Origin: a virus
IMG/VR virus record: IMGVR_UViG_3300028558_000028
Location: 1 to 64,000 of that record
Length of the DNA: 64,000 bases
Direction: 5' to 3' (one strand)
Below are positions 32,450-41,120 of the stretch, piece after piece. Each line of letters starts with the position of its first letter. Positions within the stretch are counted from its first letter, which is position 1. The notes beneath the pieces were generated by a model that had not been told where the DNA came from, did no database searches, and worked only from the letters and a program-made list of their open reading frames with translations. The position numbers and the translations under genes were made by a program.

Positions 32450-32881
32450 CTACGCCACGGCCGGGCTGACGGATTGCCAGGTCAGCCCGAACCGCCGCGG
32501 CTGCAGGACGCGCGCCGCATTCGGGATCGGCGGATAGGTCGTCAGCACGCCCTTGGTCATCGCCCACTTCGTGCCGAGCGATTTCAGCGTGACGATCCCC
32601 GAGGCGAAGAAGATGTCCTTGGACGCCTGCTGCTGAGACCACCACGTGTCGAAGATGGCGCCCGACGGCGAGTCGGCCTGCAGGCTGATGTTCTGCCTTA
32701 CCGCGACGTAGACGAAGCCGGCCGACAGGAGGCCGTCGACGCCCATGAGCACCTCGGCCGATTCGAGCGGATCGGTCTCAAAGATGTTGTCGGCCGCGAA
32801 GCCGTGAAGCTGTTGCGGCGTCGGGAACAGCCCGGCGATCGCCAGAGTGAAGATCGCATTGGCGGCGGTGATCGATGCCAT
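32450..32881 (-). CDS. Tail tube protein
   Basis: 143 aa. N-terminus SITAANAIFTLAIAGLFPTP and the segment GFAADNIFETDPLESAEVLM match tail tube subunits paired with DUF3383 sheaths. It forms the inner tube through which DNA passes. Lies directly downstream of sheath. Confidence 0.8.
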   Translation of the reverse strand: MASITAANAIFTLAIAGLFPTPQQLHGFAADNIFETDPLESAEVLMGVDGLLSAGFVYVAVRQNISLQADSPSGAIFDTWWSQQQASKDIFFASGIVTLKSLGTKWAMTKGVLTTYPPIPNAARVLQPRRFGLTWQSVSPAVA

Positions 32882-32896
32882 GGCGGCGCGCTTCCC

Positions 32897-34873
32897 TTAT
32901 TGGAGTGCGGTGCTGGAAAGCGTGATCGCCTGGATCGACTCGCCGTCGACGTACCAGAACTTGATCTGCGGCGAGGCGCGGCCCTGGCGGACGATCGGCG
33001 CGGCGTCCAGGATCTGCAGATACCAGCCGCGCGTGCTCAGCGTTCCCGCGATGTTGGCGCCGGCCGCGGCGTTGACCTCGGCGATCTGCGCCGCCGACAG
33101 CGTGACACCGGCCCGGAATGCGCCGAAGGCCAGGCCCGCGTTGATCGGATCGGCCAACGCCGCCTCGATCAGGGCGTAACCGTCGTCGTTGTAGGGGATC
33201 GAGCCGGACTGCGTGACCAGCTCCATCAGCGCGAGCTGGAAGGCGTTGTTCAGCCAAATCTGATTGACGTAGCTGTCGATCCACTCGAACGGGCCGGAGA
33301 TCGTGCCGCGGCTGAAGAACACGAAGCCCTGGTTCGCCGTGGCATAGGCGCCGTAGAAATTGTAGGAGTTGCCGAAGTCGCCCGGCGTTTGCGGATTGCC
33401 GGCGAGGTTGATCGCCACCTGCGCATTCGTCACGCCGGCGAGCAGCCCGGCCTGCGACCGGAAGGCCATCGTGGTCCTGCCGTTCGGCTCCTCGAAGTCG
33501 ATCGAGGCGATGGCGCCGAGCAGGAACGATGCGACGTTGAGGTCCGACGGCTCGTAGATCAGGATCGTGCCGGAATAGCTGGCCTGCTCGATCAGGTAGC
33601 CCAGGCAGGACGTGGCCGGCACCTGCGTGGTCGGCGACGCGTCTGTGTCCCAACAGACGTAGGCGTAGCGGTCGTTCTGCGCGCTGGTCCACGCGGCGAA
33701 CGCCAGCTTCTGGCTGTTCCCCGAGCCGCCGTCCGGATCGAACGCCGTCATGAACGTCGCCCAGTTCTGCGTGACCTGGATCAGGCTGTTCATGAAGGCG
33801 CTGGGCGTCGTGGCGGCCGCACCCTGCGACAGGACGGCGCCGGTCGCCGAGGTGAGCAACAGCGGCGCAGCCAGCGTGCCGGTCGCAAAGGCCGCGGTCG
33901 ACGGCGTCCCGGTGATCCCCGACGTGATGACGAAGGCGCCGGACACGCTGTCGAAGGTGACGAGCGGCGCCGTTGCGACGCCAGTCATCGACTCGCTGGC
34001 GACCGACTGCTGCGCGCCGCTGATCCGATATGTGCCGACGCCGCCGGTCGTGCCGCCGAGCTGCGCCGTGATCACCGGCGAGCCGGTCACGCCCGAGCCG
34101 ACGACGGTCTGCCCGACCGCGATGGCGTGGTCGGTGTCGACCGTCACATCGAGCACGGTCGAGGCCGTCGCCAGGCTCGCGCTGCTCGACGTCGTCGCGT
34201 TGCTCGTGACGTAGACGCCGGCACCGCCCGTCGTGCCGCTGGTCTGCGAGACGATCGTGGTGTTGGCCGGCACACCGGAGCCCGAGACCGTATCGCCGAC
34301 CGAAATCAGCCCCGTGACCGATGTGGTGGTCAGGTTCGTGCCGGAGCCGGTGCCGGTGAATGTCGCGCCGAGCGAGGCCGTGAACGTCGCCTCGGTCGGA
34401 TCCGTGAAGGCCGCCTGGATGCCGGCCGCCGCGGCCGAGAAGCTGTTGTAGGACGAGAGGCTGATCGAGGAGATGACGTGCGTGTAGCCGTCGATCACGA
34501 CGGTCAGCGAGCCGGACAGGGCCTGGAGCTGCGCCAGCGTGAGGTTCGAGACGTTTCCGCCGCGGAGATAGGCCGCGACCGCCGTCGCCGGATATTGCGC
34601 GAAAAGCAGCGCGCCGGGCTTCTGCGTCGAGTTGTCGTAGCCGCCGAAGTAGCCCGAGCCGAGGCCGGTGCCGCCGCCGGCGATCTGCGCCTCATGCGAG
34701 CCGGCCCCGAAGAAGCTCGCCACGGCCGCCCCGGAGGCGAACGACTGCACCGTCCCGATCGGTACCCGCGCGCTCTCGGTCAGCACGAGGCCGTTGAGCG
34801 CGAACGCGTCGCCGCCGGCGCTGAGCACGCCCGGATTGACGGCGACCAGTTGCGAGGCCGGGATGGTGCTCAT
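32897..34873 (-). CDS. Contractile tail sheath protein (DUF3383 type) with two inserted modules
   Basis: 658 aa, longer than usual for the family (about 500). The N-terminal domain has VNPGVLSAGGDAFALNGLVL; the C-terminal domain has FFSRGTISGPFEWIDSYVNQ and ISGPFEW, typical of DUF3383 sheaths. Residues about 163-297 are two Gly/Thr-rich modules of the shared type inserted in a surface region. The sheath contracts to drive the tube through the envelope. Confidence 0.88.
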   Translation of the reverse strand: MSTIPASQLVAVNPGVLSAGGDAFALNGLVLTESARVPIGTVQSFASGAAVASFFGAGSHEAQIAGGGTGLGSGYFGGYDNSTQKPGALLFAQYPATAVAAYLRGGNVSNLTLAQLQALSGSLTVVIDGYTHVISSISLSSYNSFSAAAAGIQAAFTDPTEATFTASLGATFTGTGSGTNLTTTSVTGLISVGDTVSGSGVPANTTIVSQTSGTTGGAGVYVTSNATTSSSASLATASTVLDVTVDTDHAIAVGQTVVGSGVTGSPVITAQLGGTTGGVGTYRISGAQQSVASESMTGVATAPLVTFDSVSGAFVITSGITGTPSTAAFATGTLAAPLLLTSATGAVLSQGAAATTPSAFMNSLIQVTQNWATFMTAFDPDGGSGNSQKLAFAAWTSAQNDRYAYVCWDTDASPTTQVPATSCLGYLIEQASYSGTILIYEPSDLNVASFLLGAIASIDFEEPNGRTTMAFRSQAGLLAGVTNAQVAINLAGNPQTPGDFGNSYNFYGAYATANQGFVFFSRGTISGPFEWIDSYVNQIWLNNAFQLALMELVTQSGSIPYNDDGYALIEAALADPINAGLAFGAFRAGVTLSAAQIAEVNAAAGANIAGTLSTRGWYLQILDAAPIVRQGRASPQIKFWYVDGESIQAITLSSTALQ

Positions 34874-34883
34874 CGATTGGTCC

Positions 34884-35621
34884 TCATGGGGTGTAGGTCG
34901 CCTCGACCGAGATCAGATCGACCGTCAGGCGGTCGGCGAACTGCTGGGGCACGCCGACGACTTGGTTGGCCTGCAGCACCGCGTCGACCACATAGCGGGT
35001 CTCGTATTGCTGCTCGGCGTTGATGAACGGCATCTGCTTGGGATCGCCCGCGTAGAGCGGCGTCACGTCCGTGCCGGTCACGGCGAAGAATTGGGTCGCA
35101 TATTCGTCGCGGAACAGCGTCGCGATGGTCTGCGCCATGTCCGCCGCGTCCTGGACATTGGCGCTGTGCACGTCGAGCTGGACCGTCACCTTGGTCGGCT
35201 GAGCGATGATCCCGGCGCCGCAAGCGAGCGTCTCGGTGCCGACGGTCTGAGACGGCATGACCGTGTAGGTCCCGATACCGCCCGGTGCACCGCCGGTCTG
35301 CGCGGTGATCGTGGTGCCGGCCGTCACGCCTGACCCGAACAGCACGTTGCCGACCACGACGGCCCCGATCTGCACGGCCGTGACGGTCATCACGGTCCCG
35401 GCGATCGACCCGGTGAAAGCCCCGTCGGCATAGGTGTCGATGTTGGTCTCGAGCCGCTCGCGCAGGATCGTCGTCATCACGACGAAGTCGGTGCCCTGCG
35501 GCTCCGGTACGCGGTTGTCCTGGCCCTCGATCACCTCGACGCCGGTCGGCAGGATCTGGATCAGGAAGGCCCGTAGCGCTGTCTGGATGCCCGACTGGGT
35601 CGGGACCGGCGCGAATGGCAT
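34884..35621 (-). CDS. Neck/tail terminator protein with inserted module
   Basis: 245 aa. [40 protein letters not shown] and [20 protein letters not shown] resemble neck terminator proteins located upstream of DUF3383 sheaths. Residues about 69-132 are one copy of the shared Gly/Thr-rich module, interrupting the conserved fold. It would cap the tail tube and join it to the head. Confidence 0.7.
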   Translation of the reverse strand: MPFAPVPTQSGIQTALRAFLIQILPTGVEVIEGQDNRVPEPQGTDFVVMTTILRERLETNIDTYADGAFTGSIAGTVMTVTAVQIGAVVVGNVLFGSGVTAGTTITAQTGGAPGGIGTYTVMPSQTVGTETLACGAGIIAQPTKVTVQLDVHSANVQDAADMAQTIATLFRDEYATQFFAVTGTDVTPLYAGDPKQMPFINAEQQYETRYVVDAVLQANQVVGVPQQFADRLTVDLISVEATYTP

Positions 35622-35950
35622 CAGCGATAATAGAGGATGTTCAGCACCCCGCCCGATACGGCGTTGATGCACTGCATCGCGGAGAGCGTGCCGGAATACT
35701 GGAAGGGCGCGATGCCGACCGGGATCAGGAAGCCCGCGCTCGTGGTCGGCGCCACGCCGTCATCGCGGCAGCGGATCGCCTGCACCTCGGCCGAGAGCAG
35801 CGCCATGGTGGCGCCGGCCGGCGCGGTGAACGCCGTGGCCGAGGTCGGCGCGATCTGCTGGTAGCCGAGCGGCACCCATGTGATGACCGGATCGGCGCGC
35901 GCCGCCGTTGCGAAGAGCAGAGCTACGGCGAGCAGCAAGCGCTTCATCAT
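35621..35950 (-). CDS. Signal-peptide-bearing protein inside the head-tail gene row, 109 aa
   Basis: TGATG overlap at its start. [19 protein letters not shown] is a standard Sec signal peptide with an ARA-D cleavage site. The mature 90 residues are beta-rich with two Cys ([17 protein letters not shown]). Beginning and end are fused tightly to connector genes, yet the product should be exported. Confidence 0.6.
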   Translation of the reverse strand: MMKRLLLAVALLFATAARADPVITWVPLGYQQIAPTSATAFTAPAGATMALLSAEVQAIRCRDDGVAPTTSAGFLIPVGIAPFQYSGTLSAMQCINAVSGGVLNILYYR

Positions 35951-36336
35951 CAGCCCCCGTCCTGCAGCGTGATCGCGACCTTGACCCAGTCGGGCCACTG
36001 CTCCAGCACCATCGCCGCGAGCCATGTGTTCCCCTCAGGCAGGGTGCCGTCCGGGAACACGATGAGATCGCCGCCGCGCCGGTCGACACGGACGAGCGCC
36101 ATGACGTTGCCCGTGAGGTAGATCGCCCGCCGGACGCCCTGGATGTTGAGGCTGTCGAGTTGGACGATGTCCGTGTAGGTCAGCGCCTGGACCTGCGCGA
36201 CGATCGCGAACGTGTCGTAGGTCGGGACCCGCGAGCCGTCCGGATTCGTCGTCGAACCGGTCGAGCGCTTGACCGTCGCGGTGACGTTCGGGTTGATCGT
36301 GCCGATGAACGGCGCGACGATGCCGTGAAGGTTCAT
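35950..36336 (-). CDS. Head-tail connector / head closure-type protein, 128 aa
   Basis: Beta-rich protein with YLTGNVMALVRVDRRGGDLI, VFPDGTLPEGNTWLAAMVLE and QWPDWVKVAITLQ. In this gene order small proteins of this type close the portal and accept the tail. Assigned mainly from position. Confidence 0.55.
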   Translation of the reverse strand: MNLHGIVAPFIGTINPNVTATVKRSTGSTTNPDGSRVPTYDTFAIVAQVQALTYTDIVQLDSLNIQGVRRAIYLTGNVMALVRVDRRGGDLIVFPDGTLPEGNTWLAAMVLEQWPDWVKVAITLQDGG

Positions 36337-37082
36337 CCCTGGAACGCGACACTGTTGATCTGGCCCGTCGCGCCGCCGGCCGACGTCGTGACCAGCATGA
36401 CGAGCTCCAGCATGACGTGCTGGCCAGGCACGAGGCCCGTCCCGGTCACGGTGAACGTGTAGTTCGCCGCGGTGAGGGTGAACTGTTGAGCGGCCGACGT
36501 CGTCACCGCGGCCTCGACGCCGTTCGTCTCGGTGTAGAGCTGCGCCGTGATCGTGGTGCTGGCCGCCGTCACGGTGCCGCCACCGGCATAATTGGCGTTG
36601 ACGATGACCGGAATGTTGGCGCCGGCGATGTAGGTCGTCGGCAGGTTGAACTCGAAGATGACCTTGTTCGTCTTGGCGCTCGACGAGGTCGTCTCGCCGG
36701 TCAGGACGAGCGAGGTGCCGGCCGTGCGCGAGACGCCGACCGTGCCCGAGGGCGTGCCGGCTGCAGCGGTCATCGGCACGCCGAGATCGGAGTGACCGTC
36801 GATCAGCGGGAGATAGCGCGTGAGCGGGCCACCGCCACCCGGAACGAACGCCATGCCGCCGGGGACGAGCTGACCGCCCTGGCCCGGCTGCCGGAAGAAG
36901 CTCTGGTAGACCGCACCGCCCGGCACCGCATAGTACTGCAGCAGGTTCTCGGAGTTGAGCCCCGTGTTCGATGTCGACGGGACCGGCGCCGGGATCTGGT
37001 CCAGCGACGTGGTCTGACCGAGGGCGAGCGCCGGCGAGAGGATAAGCGCGGCGATGCCGAGGATGCGGGCGAAACGGAGCAT
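36333..37082 (-). CDS. Exported protein within the head-tail gene row, 249 aa
   Basis: MLRFARILGIAALILSPALA is a signal peptide with AL-GQ or ALA-LG cleavage. The mature part is a Gly/Thr/Ser-rich beta protein (ITAQLYTETNGVEAAVTTSA, LTAANYTFTVTGTGLVPGQ) that looks like a fibre or decoration domain; SAAQQFTLTAANYTF is typical of jelly-roll structural proteins. ATGA-coupled to the next gene. It may be a virion decoration misfit with a signal, or a lysogeny-expressed surface protein. Confidence 0.6.
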   Translation of the reverse strand: MLRFARILGIAALILSPALALGQTTSLDQIPAPVPSTSNTGLNSENLLQYYAVPGGAVYQSFFRQPGQGGQLVPGGMAFVPGGGGPLTRYLPLIDGHSDLGVPMTAAAGTPSGTVGVSRTAGTSLVLTGETTSSSAKTNKVIFEFNLPTTYIAGANIPVIVNANYAGGGTVTAASTTITAQLYTETNGVEAAVTTSAAQQFTLTAANYTFTVTGTGLVPGQHVMLELVMLVTTSAGGATGQINSVAFQG

Positions 37083-37099
37083 GACGGTTGGTCTCCTGA

Positions 37100-37549
37100 T
37101 CAGGACGTCTTCACGATGTGGTCGATGCTGTTGAACATGTGGCCGGTGTCGACGAGCGGCTTGGCTGAGCCCTTCCGGTCGATCGTGCTCTGGGCCAGCG
37201 GCGGGCTGTTCGTATCGACGATGCTCTGCCGGAGCTGGCCGGCGATGGCCGCGCCGGTCTGGTCGAGCGTCTTCTCGGCGTCGTAGTCGTTGGTCCGCAA
37301 CAGGCCGGCAACGGCGCTGGGCCACTCGCCGCTCTTCGCCGCGATCATGCTGCGGAAGAATGGCCGCGGCGGGATGTTGCGGGACGGAGCCCCGAATTCC
37401 TGGATCGCCGCGACCATGGCGACGGGCGTGCCATCCGGATAGGTCGCACCCTCGAGGAAGCCGATCTCGACGCTCGCCGCCTTGTCGACGCCCTGAGCGA
37501 TCTTCCTGAGCGCGGTGGTGAGCTTGTCGCCGCCCTTCAGCGTCGCCAT
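37100..37549 (-). CDS. Tail completion / neck protein (HK97 gp10-like)
   Basis: 149 aa. VEIGFLEGATYPDGTPVAMV, QEFGAPSRNIPPRPFFRSMI and LVDTGHMFNSIDHIV are clear family marks: the GxYxxG, NPPRPFFR and DTGxMxxSI segments. These proteins join head and tail. Confidence 0.82.
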   Translation of the reverse strand: MATLKGGDKLTTALRKIAQGVDKAASVEIGFLEGATYPDGTPVAMVAAIQEFGAPSRNIPPRPFFRSMIAAKSGEWPSAVAGLLRTNDYDAEKTLDQTGAAIAGQLRQSIVDTNSPPLAQSTIDRKGSAKPLVDTGHMFNSIDHIVKTS

Positions 37550-38004
37550 CAGGTCCGGGCGTCGGTCTCGGCGCCAGCCTCCGCGGCCGGCCGGTCGCGG
37601 TCGTCTGCGGCGTCGGCCTCGGCCCTGGCCTTCTCAGCGGCGTCAGCCTTGGCCCGCTCTTCGCTCTCGCGCAGCGCCTTGGCCTCGGGCCGGTCGTCCA
37701 CGATCTCGGCGTCGCCGTTGATCGCGGTCTCGATCGCCTCCTGCGTCTCGAAGACGTGCAGCGGCGTGACCGTCGAGTCCATGATGTGGATGATGGCCGA
37801 TTCCGGCGAGCCTGCCTGCTCCGGGACCGCGGCGACCGCCTTGGTGGCGGGCGGCCAGGCCTTCGCGCCGGCCGTCGCCGGACGGGCCGGGATGGCGGGC
37901 CGCGCCTCGACCGCGGCGACGCGCTCGATGTGCTGGATCGATGCGGGGTTCAGCGTGACCGCGACCTTGTCGCCCAGCCGATGCAGCCTGAGGAATTTTG
38001 CCAT
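37549..38004 (-). CDS. Hypothetical protein with FlbD-like N-terminus and charged tail, 151 aa
   Basis: KFLRLHRLGDKVAVTLNPAS, IQHIERV and VTPLHVFETQEAIETAI are reminiscent of small FlbD-like proteins. A Pro/Ala insert (residues 33-65) and an Ala/Asp/Glu/Arg tail (last 50 residues) surround it. Its role in the head-tail row is unknown. Confidence 0.5.
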   Translation of the reverse strand: MAKFLRLHRLGDKVAVTLNPASIQHIERVAAVEARPAIPARPATAGAKAWPPATKAVAAVPEQAGSPESAIIHIMDSTVTPLHVFETQEAIETAINGDAEIVDDRPEAKALRESEERAKADAAEKARAEADAADDRDRPAAEAGAETDART

Positions 38005-38034
38005 GATGATCTGTCCTTTCGTCGAAGGTTGTGC

Positions 38035-38487
38035 TCAGCGCCGCCCGTAGCCCCAGCCGCCCCACGATCCGTTGATGGGCTGGTATTGCGGCGTGATCTT
38101 CGGAGCGTAGCGGCCAAGCCGGAACGGCAGCGCGAGCTGCCACCACATGGCGCCGTATTGCGTCTGCGAGAACCACTTGTCGTTCGGCGTCGTCGGGAAA
38201 TCGGTTCCGACAGAGACCGAACCCTCGCTGGCGTTGCTGATCCGGCCGACTAACGGCGAGAGCGGCTGCGTCGTCGAGCCGAAGAGCAGCTGCGCGACGT
38301 GCGCGACCATCATGTTCAAGAGCTGCGTCTGGATTCCGGCGTCGCACACCGGGCCGCCGCCGTCGTTGCGATTGTACTGCTCCGCCAGGGTCAGGATCGG
38401 GCCGGCGACCTGGTCGCTCGTCAGGTTGCTGAACTGCGGGAACAGCGCTGCCCAGGCCGCATAGTTGAACGTGACCTGGACGCCCAT
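38035..38487 (-). CDS. DUF4054-type head completion protein
   Basis: 150 aa. FNYAAWAALFPQFSNLTSDQ, LNMMVAHVAQLLFG and RISNASEGSVSVGTDF followed by NDKWFSQTQYGAMWW are diagnostic of DUF4054, an adaptor-type protein encoded after the major capsid gene. Confidence 0.85.
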   Translation of the reverse strand: MGVQVTFNYAAWAALFPQFSNLTSDQVAGPILTLAEQYNRNDGGGPVCDAGIQTQLLNMMVAHVAQLLFGSTTQPLSPLVGRISNASEGSVSVGTDFPTTPNDKWFSQTQYGAMWWQLALPFRLGRYAPKITPQYQPINGSWGGWGYGRR

Positions 38488-38493
38488 GGCGGT

Positions 38494-38982
38494 CTACGCC
38501 GCGTCGTCGCGCGAGTCGGTCCGGATCCCCGATAGGTTCGGATTGGTGCGCGCCGGCCAGCGCGGGTCGCGCGGCACCTCGCGGCCGTTCTTGGTAGCGG
38601 TGCGGACGTCGAGGCGCTCGAGGCCGCTCTTCACGGCGCTCTGCTCCTTCGACTTCTTCTCGGCGAACTCGGCCTTCTCGTGAAAGTGGATGATGTCGTT
38701 CTGAACGAGGTCCGAATCCTTGTTCTGCTCCATCCACGCGTTCGCGACGTCGGCCGGCACGTTGGGCGTCAGCGCATAGCCGCCCGCAATGACGAAGCTC
38801 GGCGTATGCCCGAACGGCACGGCCGGCCCGTTGATCTTCACTGCCTTGCCGACGGCGATCGCGCGGGATTCCTTGCGTGTGCCGCCGCCGAGCACCGGCA
38901 TGTCGTATTCCTCGCGCTTGAACACGCGCATGATGATGCCCGGCGGATGCTTGCAGGCAACGGTGACGGTCGGTCCGGCCAT
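38494..38982 (-). CDS. Head-region hypothetical protein, 162 aa
   Basis: N-terminal beta part (TVTVACKHPPGIIMRVFKRE, KAVKINGPAVPFG) and a helical region DVANAWMEQNKDSDLVQND, with a disordered polar C-terminus. Proteins with ANAWMEQN...DLVxN occur directly after capsid genes in related phages; function unknown. Confidence 0.6.
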   Translation of the reverse strand: MAGPTVTVACKHPPGIIMRVFKREEYDMPVLGGGTRKESRAIAVGKAVKINGPAVPFGHTPSFVIAGGYALTPNVPADVANAWMEQNKDSDLVQNDIIHFHEKAEFAEKKSKEQSAVKSGLERLDVRTATKNGREVPRDPRWPARTNPNLSGIRTDSRDDAA

Positions 38983-38986
38983 TGGT

Positions 38987-40081
38987 TCAGATCCCGATCA
39001 TGGAGGCGATGGTAGACGTCATGCGCAGGATGCAGCCCCAGGTCCCGCCGCTGACCTTCTGCTTGTAGCTCGACATCTGCGGGATGAGCTTGTGGGCCCG
39101 CATCTTCTCGTTGAAGCCGCAGAACCCGGTGTCCTGCCCGTCGAGCTGCTTGGCGATGAGCTGCATGAAATTGCCGCCGGAAATGCCCTGCGGGTTCGAT
39201 GCGCTGAGCGCGCCGTACTGCACGGCGCTCTCGACCTTCAGGTTGGGGAAGTTCTTCTTCAGCAGGTCGCTGACGTTGACGTTGAACGAGTTCGTCGTGG
39301 TCAGCGCCGCTTCCGACTGCGGGCTCATCGCCAGCACCATTGGCGTCTCGCGATCGACCAGGCCAGCGGTCTGGCTGACGAGGGCCGCGAACAGGTTCTC
39401 GATGTCGGCGTAAATCTCGTTCGCCGATGCCGCGATCTGCCCCGACGGATTGTACCAACCGGTCCCGCCCCACGCCTTCGTTGCCGGCGTCAGCGACGCG
39501 TTGAGATGAGGATCATTGAGCAGCCCGTAGTTCTGGAGGCCCGCGACGCCGAAGAAATACGTCAGGTTCGAGAACTTGTTCAGCATCAGGGCGGCGGAAT
39601 AGTCCAGCTCCGACACCCAGTTGATGCGGGCCAGTCCGGCGCGCTCCAGCTCGCGCTCGCCGTACTGCTTGATGACCTGAAACAGATAGGCCTGGCGCTG
39701 CGGCCAGTTGGTATTCGACGTGACCGTGCCGTTCTCGGCGTAGTCGCCGTAGCTCGACACCTCGCCCGCGGCCTCGGTGATCGGCAGCATGATCGTGTCG
39801 TCGAGCCAAGTACCGCGCCGCTCCTCGCCCATAATGACCGCGGCCTTGTTCGGCGCGAACAGCGCCTTGAAGACCTTCGGGTCGATCATGGTGGTGAGGA
39901 TCGCCGGGACCGCCGAGTTCGGATCGGTCGCCGAGAGCTGCGGCTGGGCATCCATGGCCAGCGCGAAGTCGTAGCGGAATTCGTCGGGAACGTAGGACCG
40001 GACGGCGTCCATGGTGACGCCGCGCTGCGCCAGCATCCCGCGGTGCTCGGCCCAGAGCTGTGCTGCTTCTTGACGGTTCAT
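38987..40081 (-). CDS. Major capsid protein (DUF2184, HK97 fold type)
   Basis: 364 aa from MNRQEAAQLWAEHRG. VPAILTTMIDPKVFKALFAP, TIMLPITEAAGEVSSYGDYA and LMLNKFSNLTYFFGVAGLQN match DUF2184 capsid proteins. It builds the icosahedral shell. Ribosome site AGGAG lies just upstream. Confidence 0.88.
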   Translation of the reverse strand: MNRQEAAQLWAEHRGMLAQRGVTMDAVRSYVPDEFRYDFALAMDAQPQLSATDPNSAVPAILTTMIDPKVFKALFAPNKAAVIMGEERRGTWLDDTIMLPITEAAGEVSSYGDYAENGTVTSNTNWPQRQAYLFQVIKQYGERELERAGLARINWVSELDYSAALMLNKFSNLTYFFGVAGLQNYGLLNDPHLNASLTPATKAWGGTGWYNPSGQIAASANEIYADIENLFAALVSQTAGLVDRETPMVLAMSPQSEAALTTTNSFNVNVSDLLKKNFPNLKVESAVQYGALSASNPQGISGGNFMQLIAKQLDGQDTGFCGFNEKMRAHKLIPQMSSYKQKVSGGTWGCILRMTSTIASMIGI

Positions 40082-40115
40082 AGTCGATTTCTCCTGAGCT
40101 TTGGGCCGATGAGGC

Positions 40116-41084
40116 TTAGCCGACGCCCGGCACGTTGGTGATCTTGACGAGCTCGCCGGCAAGGCCCGACGAGCGGGCGTACCAGGAGGTTTCGACGTTG
40201 GTGGCGCCGGTCAGGTTGCCCTGGCTGCCGCTGCTCGACGTCTGCGACGGGGTGACGGCCGCAGTGCTGCCCGTGCCGCCCGAGCCGGTGATGAACTGCG
40301 TGATCGTTGTCCCGGCGGTGACGCCCGCCGTCGCGCCGGTCAGCGTGTCGCCGACGCCGAAGGCACCTGCGCTGACCGTGGTCAGCGTCAGCAGGCCATA
40401 GGCCGCGGTGATCGTCGTCGCCGCGACGATCTGCTCCGGGATGCTGACGGAGTAGGTGCCGTCGCCGCCCGTGGTGCCGGAGAGTTGGCCGGTGATCTGC
40501 GTGCCGGTCGCGACGTTGGTGCCGGACAGAACGCTCCCGGGGTAGATCGTGCCGGTGACGGCTCCGGTGACCGTGAGGACGTCGCCGGAGATCGAGCCGG
40601 TGAACGAGGCGGTCTGCGCCGAGATGGACCAGGACGTCGCGGTCGCGCCGGACGGCGACCCGGCAGCGGCGAACGTCGCCTTGCCGTCGGCGAAGTTGGC
40701 GTAGCACTTCTGCCCGGGAAGCGCCTCGGTCGCGCCGTCGTTCCGGACCCAGAACCCGCCCGCCGAGAACGGCGTCGCCATGAATCCCGCGGGGATCGTC
40801 ATGCCGGCTGCCGTCAGGTAGGTGGTGATCAGGCCCTGCTGCGCCCGGCCGACGAAGCCGATGACGGGCCCGGAGCCGAAGTTGTTGTAGGCAACCGGCG
40901 CGCCGTCGGCATCGGTCGTCGAATAGGAGGCCCACGCGAACCGGCCAATGACGAGGCCGTTCGGGCCGGCCACGCCGCCGCCCGGGCCGGCATCGACCGA
41001 GTAGCGCGGGTTTGCGTCGCAGAAATCGCCAGCCACTCCGGGTGCCGGCTGGGTCGTCACAGTTTGCTGAATCCCGCCGGTCAT
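40116..41084 (-). CDS. Head structural cement/decoration protein with two inserted modules
   Basis: 322 aa. TTQPAPGVAGDFCDANPRYS, GPNGLVIGRFAWASY and VIGFVGRAQQGLITTY are typical of Gp24-like cement proteins found before DUF2184 capsids. After residue 160 come two copies of the shared Gly/Thr-rich module (about 161-226 and 229-285), then the ancestral C-terminus (ETSWYARSSGLAGELVKITN). The modules would protrude from the capsid surface. Confidence 0.78.
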   Translation of the reverse strand: MTGGIQQTVTTQPAPGVAGDFCDANPRYSVDAGPGGGVAGPNGLVIGRFAWASYSTTDADGAPVAYNNFGSGPVIGFVGRAQQGLITTYLTAAGMTIPAGFMATPFSAGGFWVRNDGATEALPGQKCYANFADGKATFAAAGSPSGATATSWSISAQTASFTGSISGDVLTVTGAVTGTIYPGSVLSGTNVATGTQITGQLSGTTGGDGTYSVSIPEQIVAATTITAAYGLLTLTTVSAGAFGVGDTLTGATAGVTAGTTITQFITGSGGTGSTAAVTPSQTSSSGSQGNLTGATNVETSWYARSSGLAGELVKITNVPGVG

Positions 41085-41120
41085 GGCGATATCTCCTCTT
41101 GCCGTTCAGGCGCTTGGGGG

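Noticed and set aside
32474-35023. 849-codon plus-strand open frame
   Set aside because: Complement of tube, sheath and neck genes; long because GC-rich third positions remove stops.
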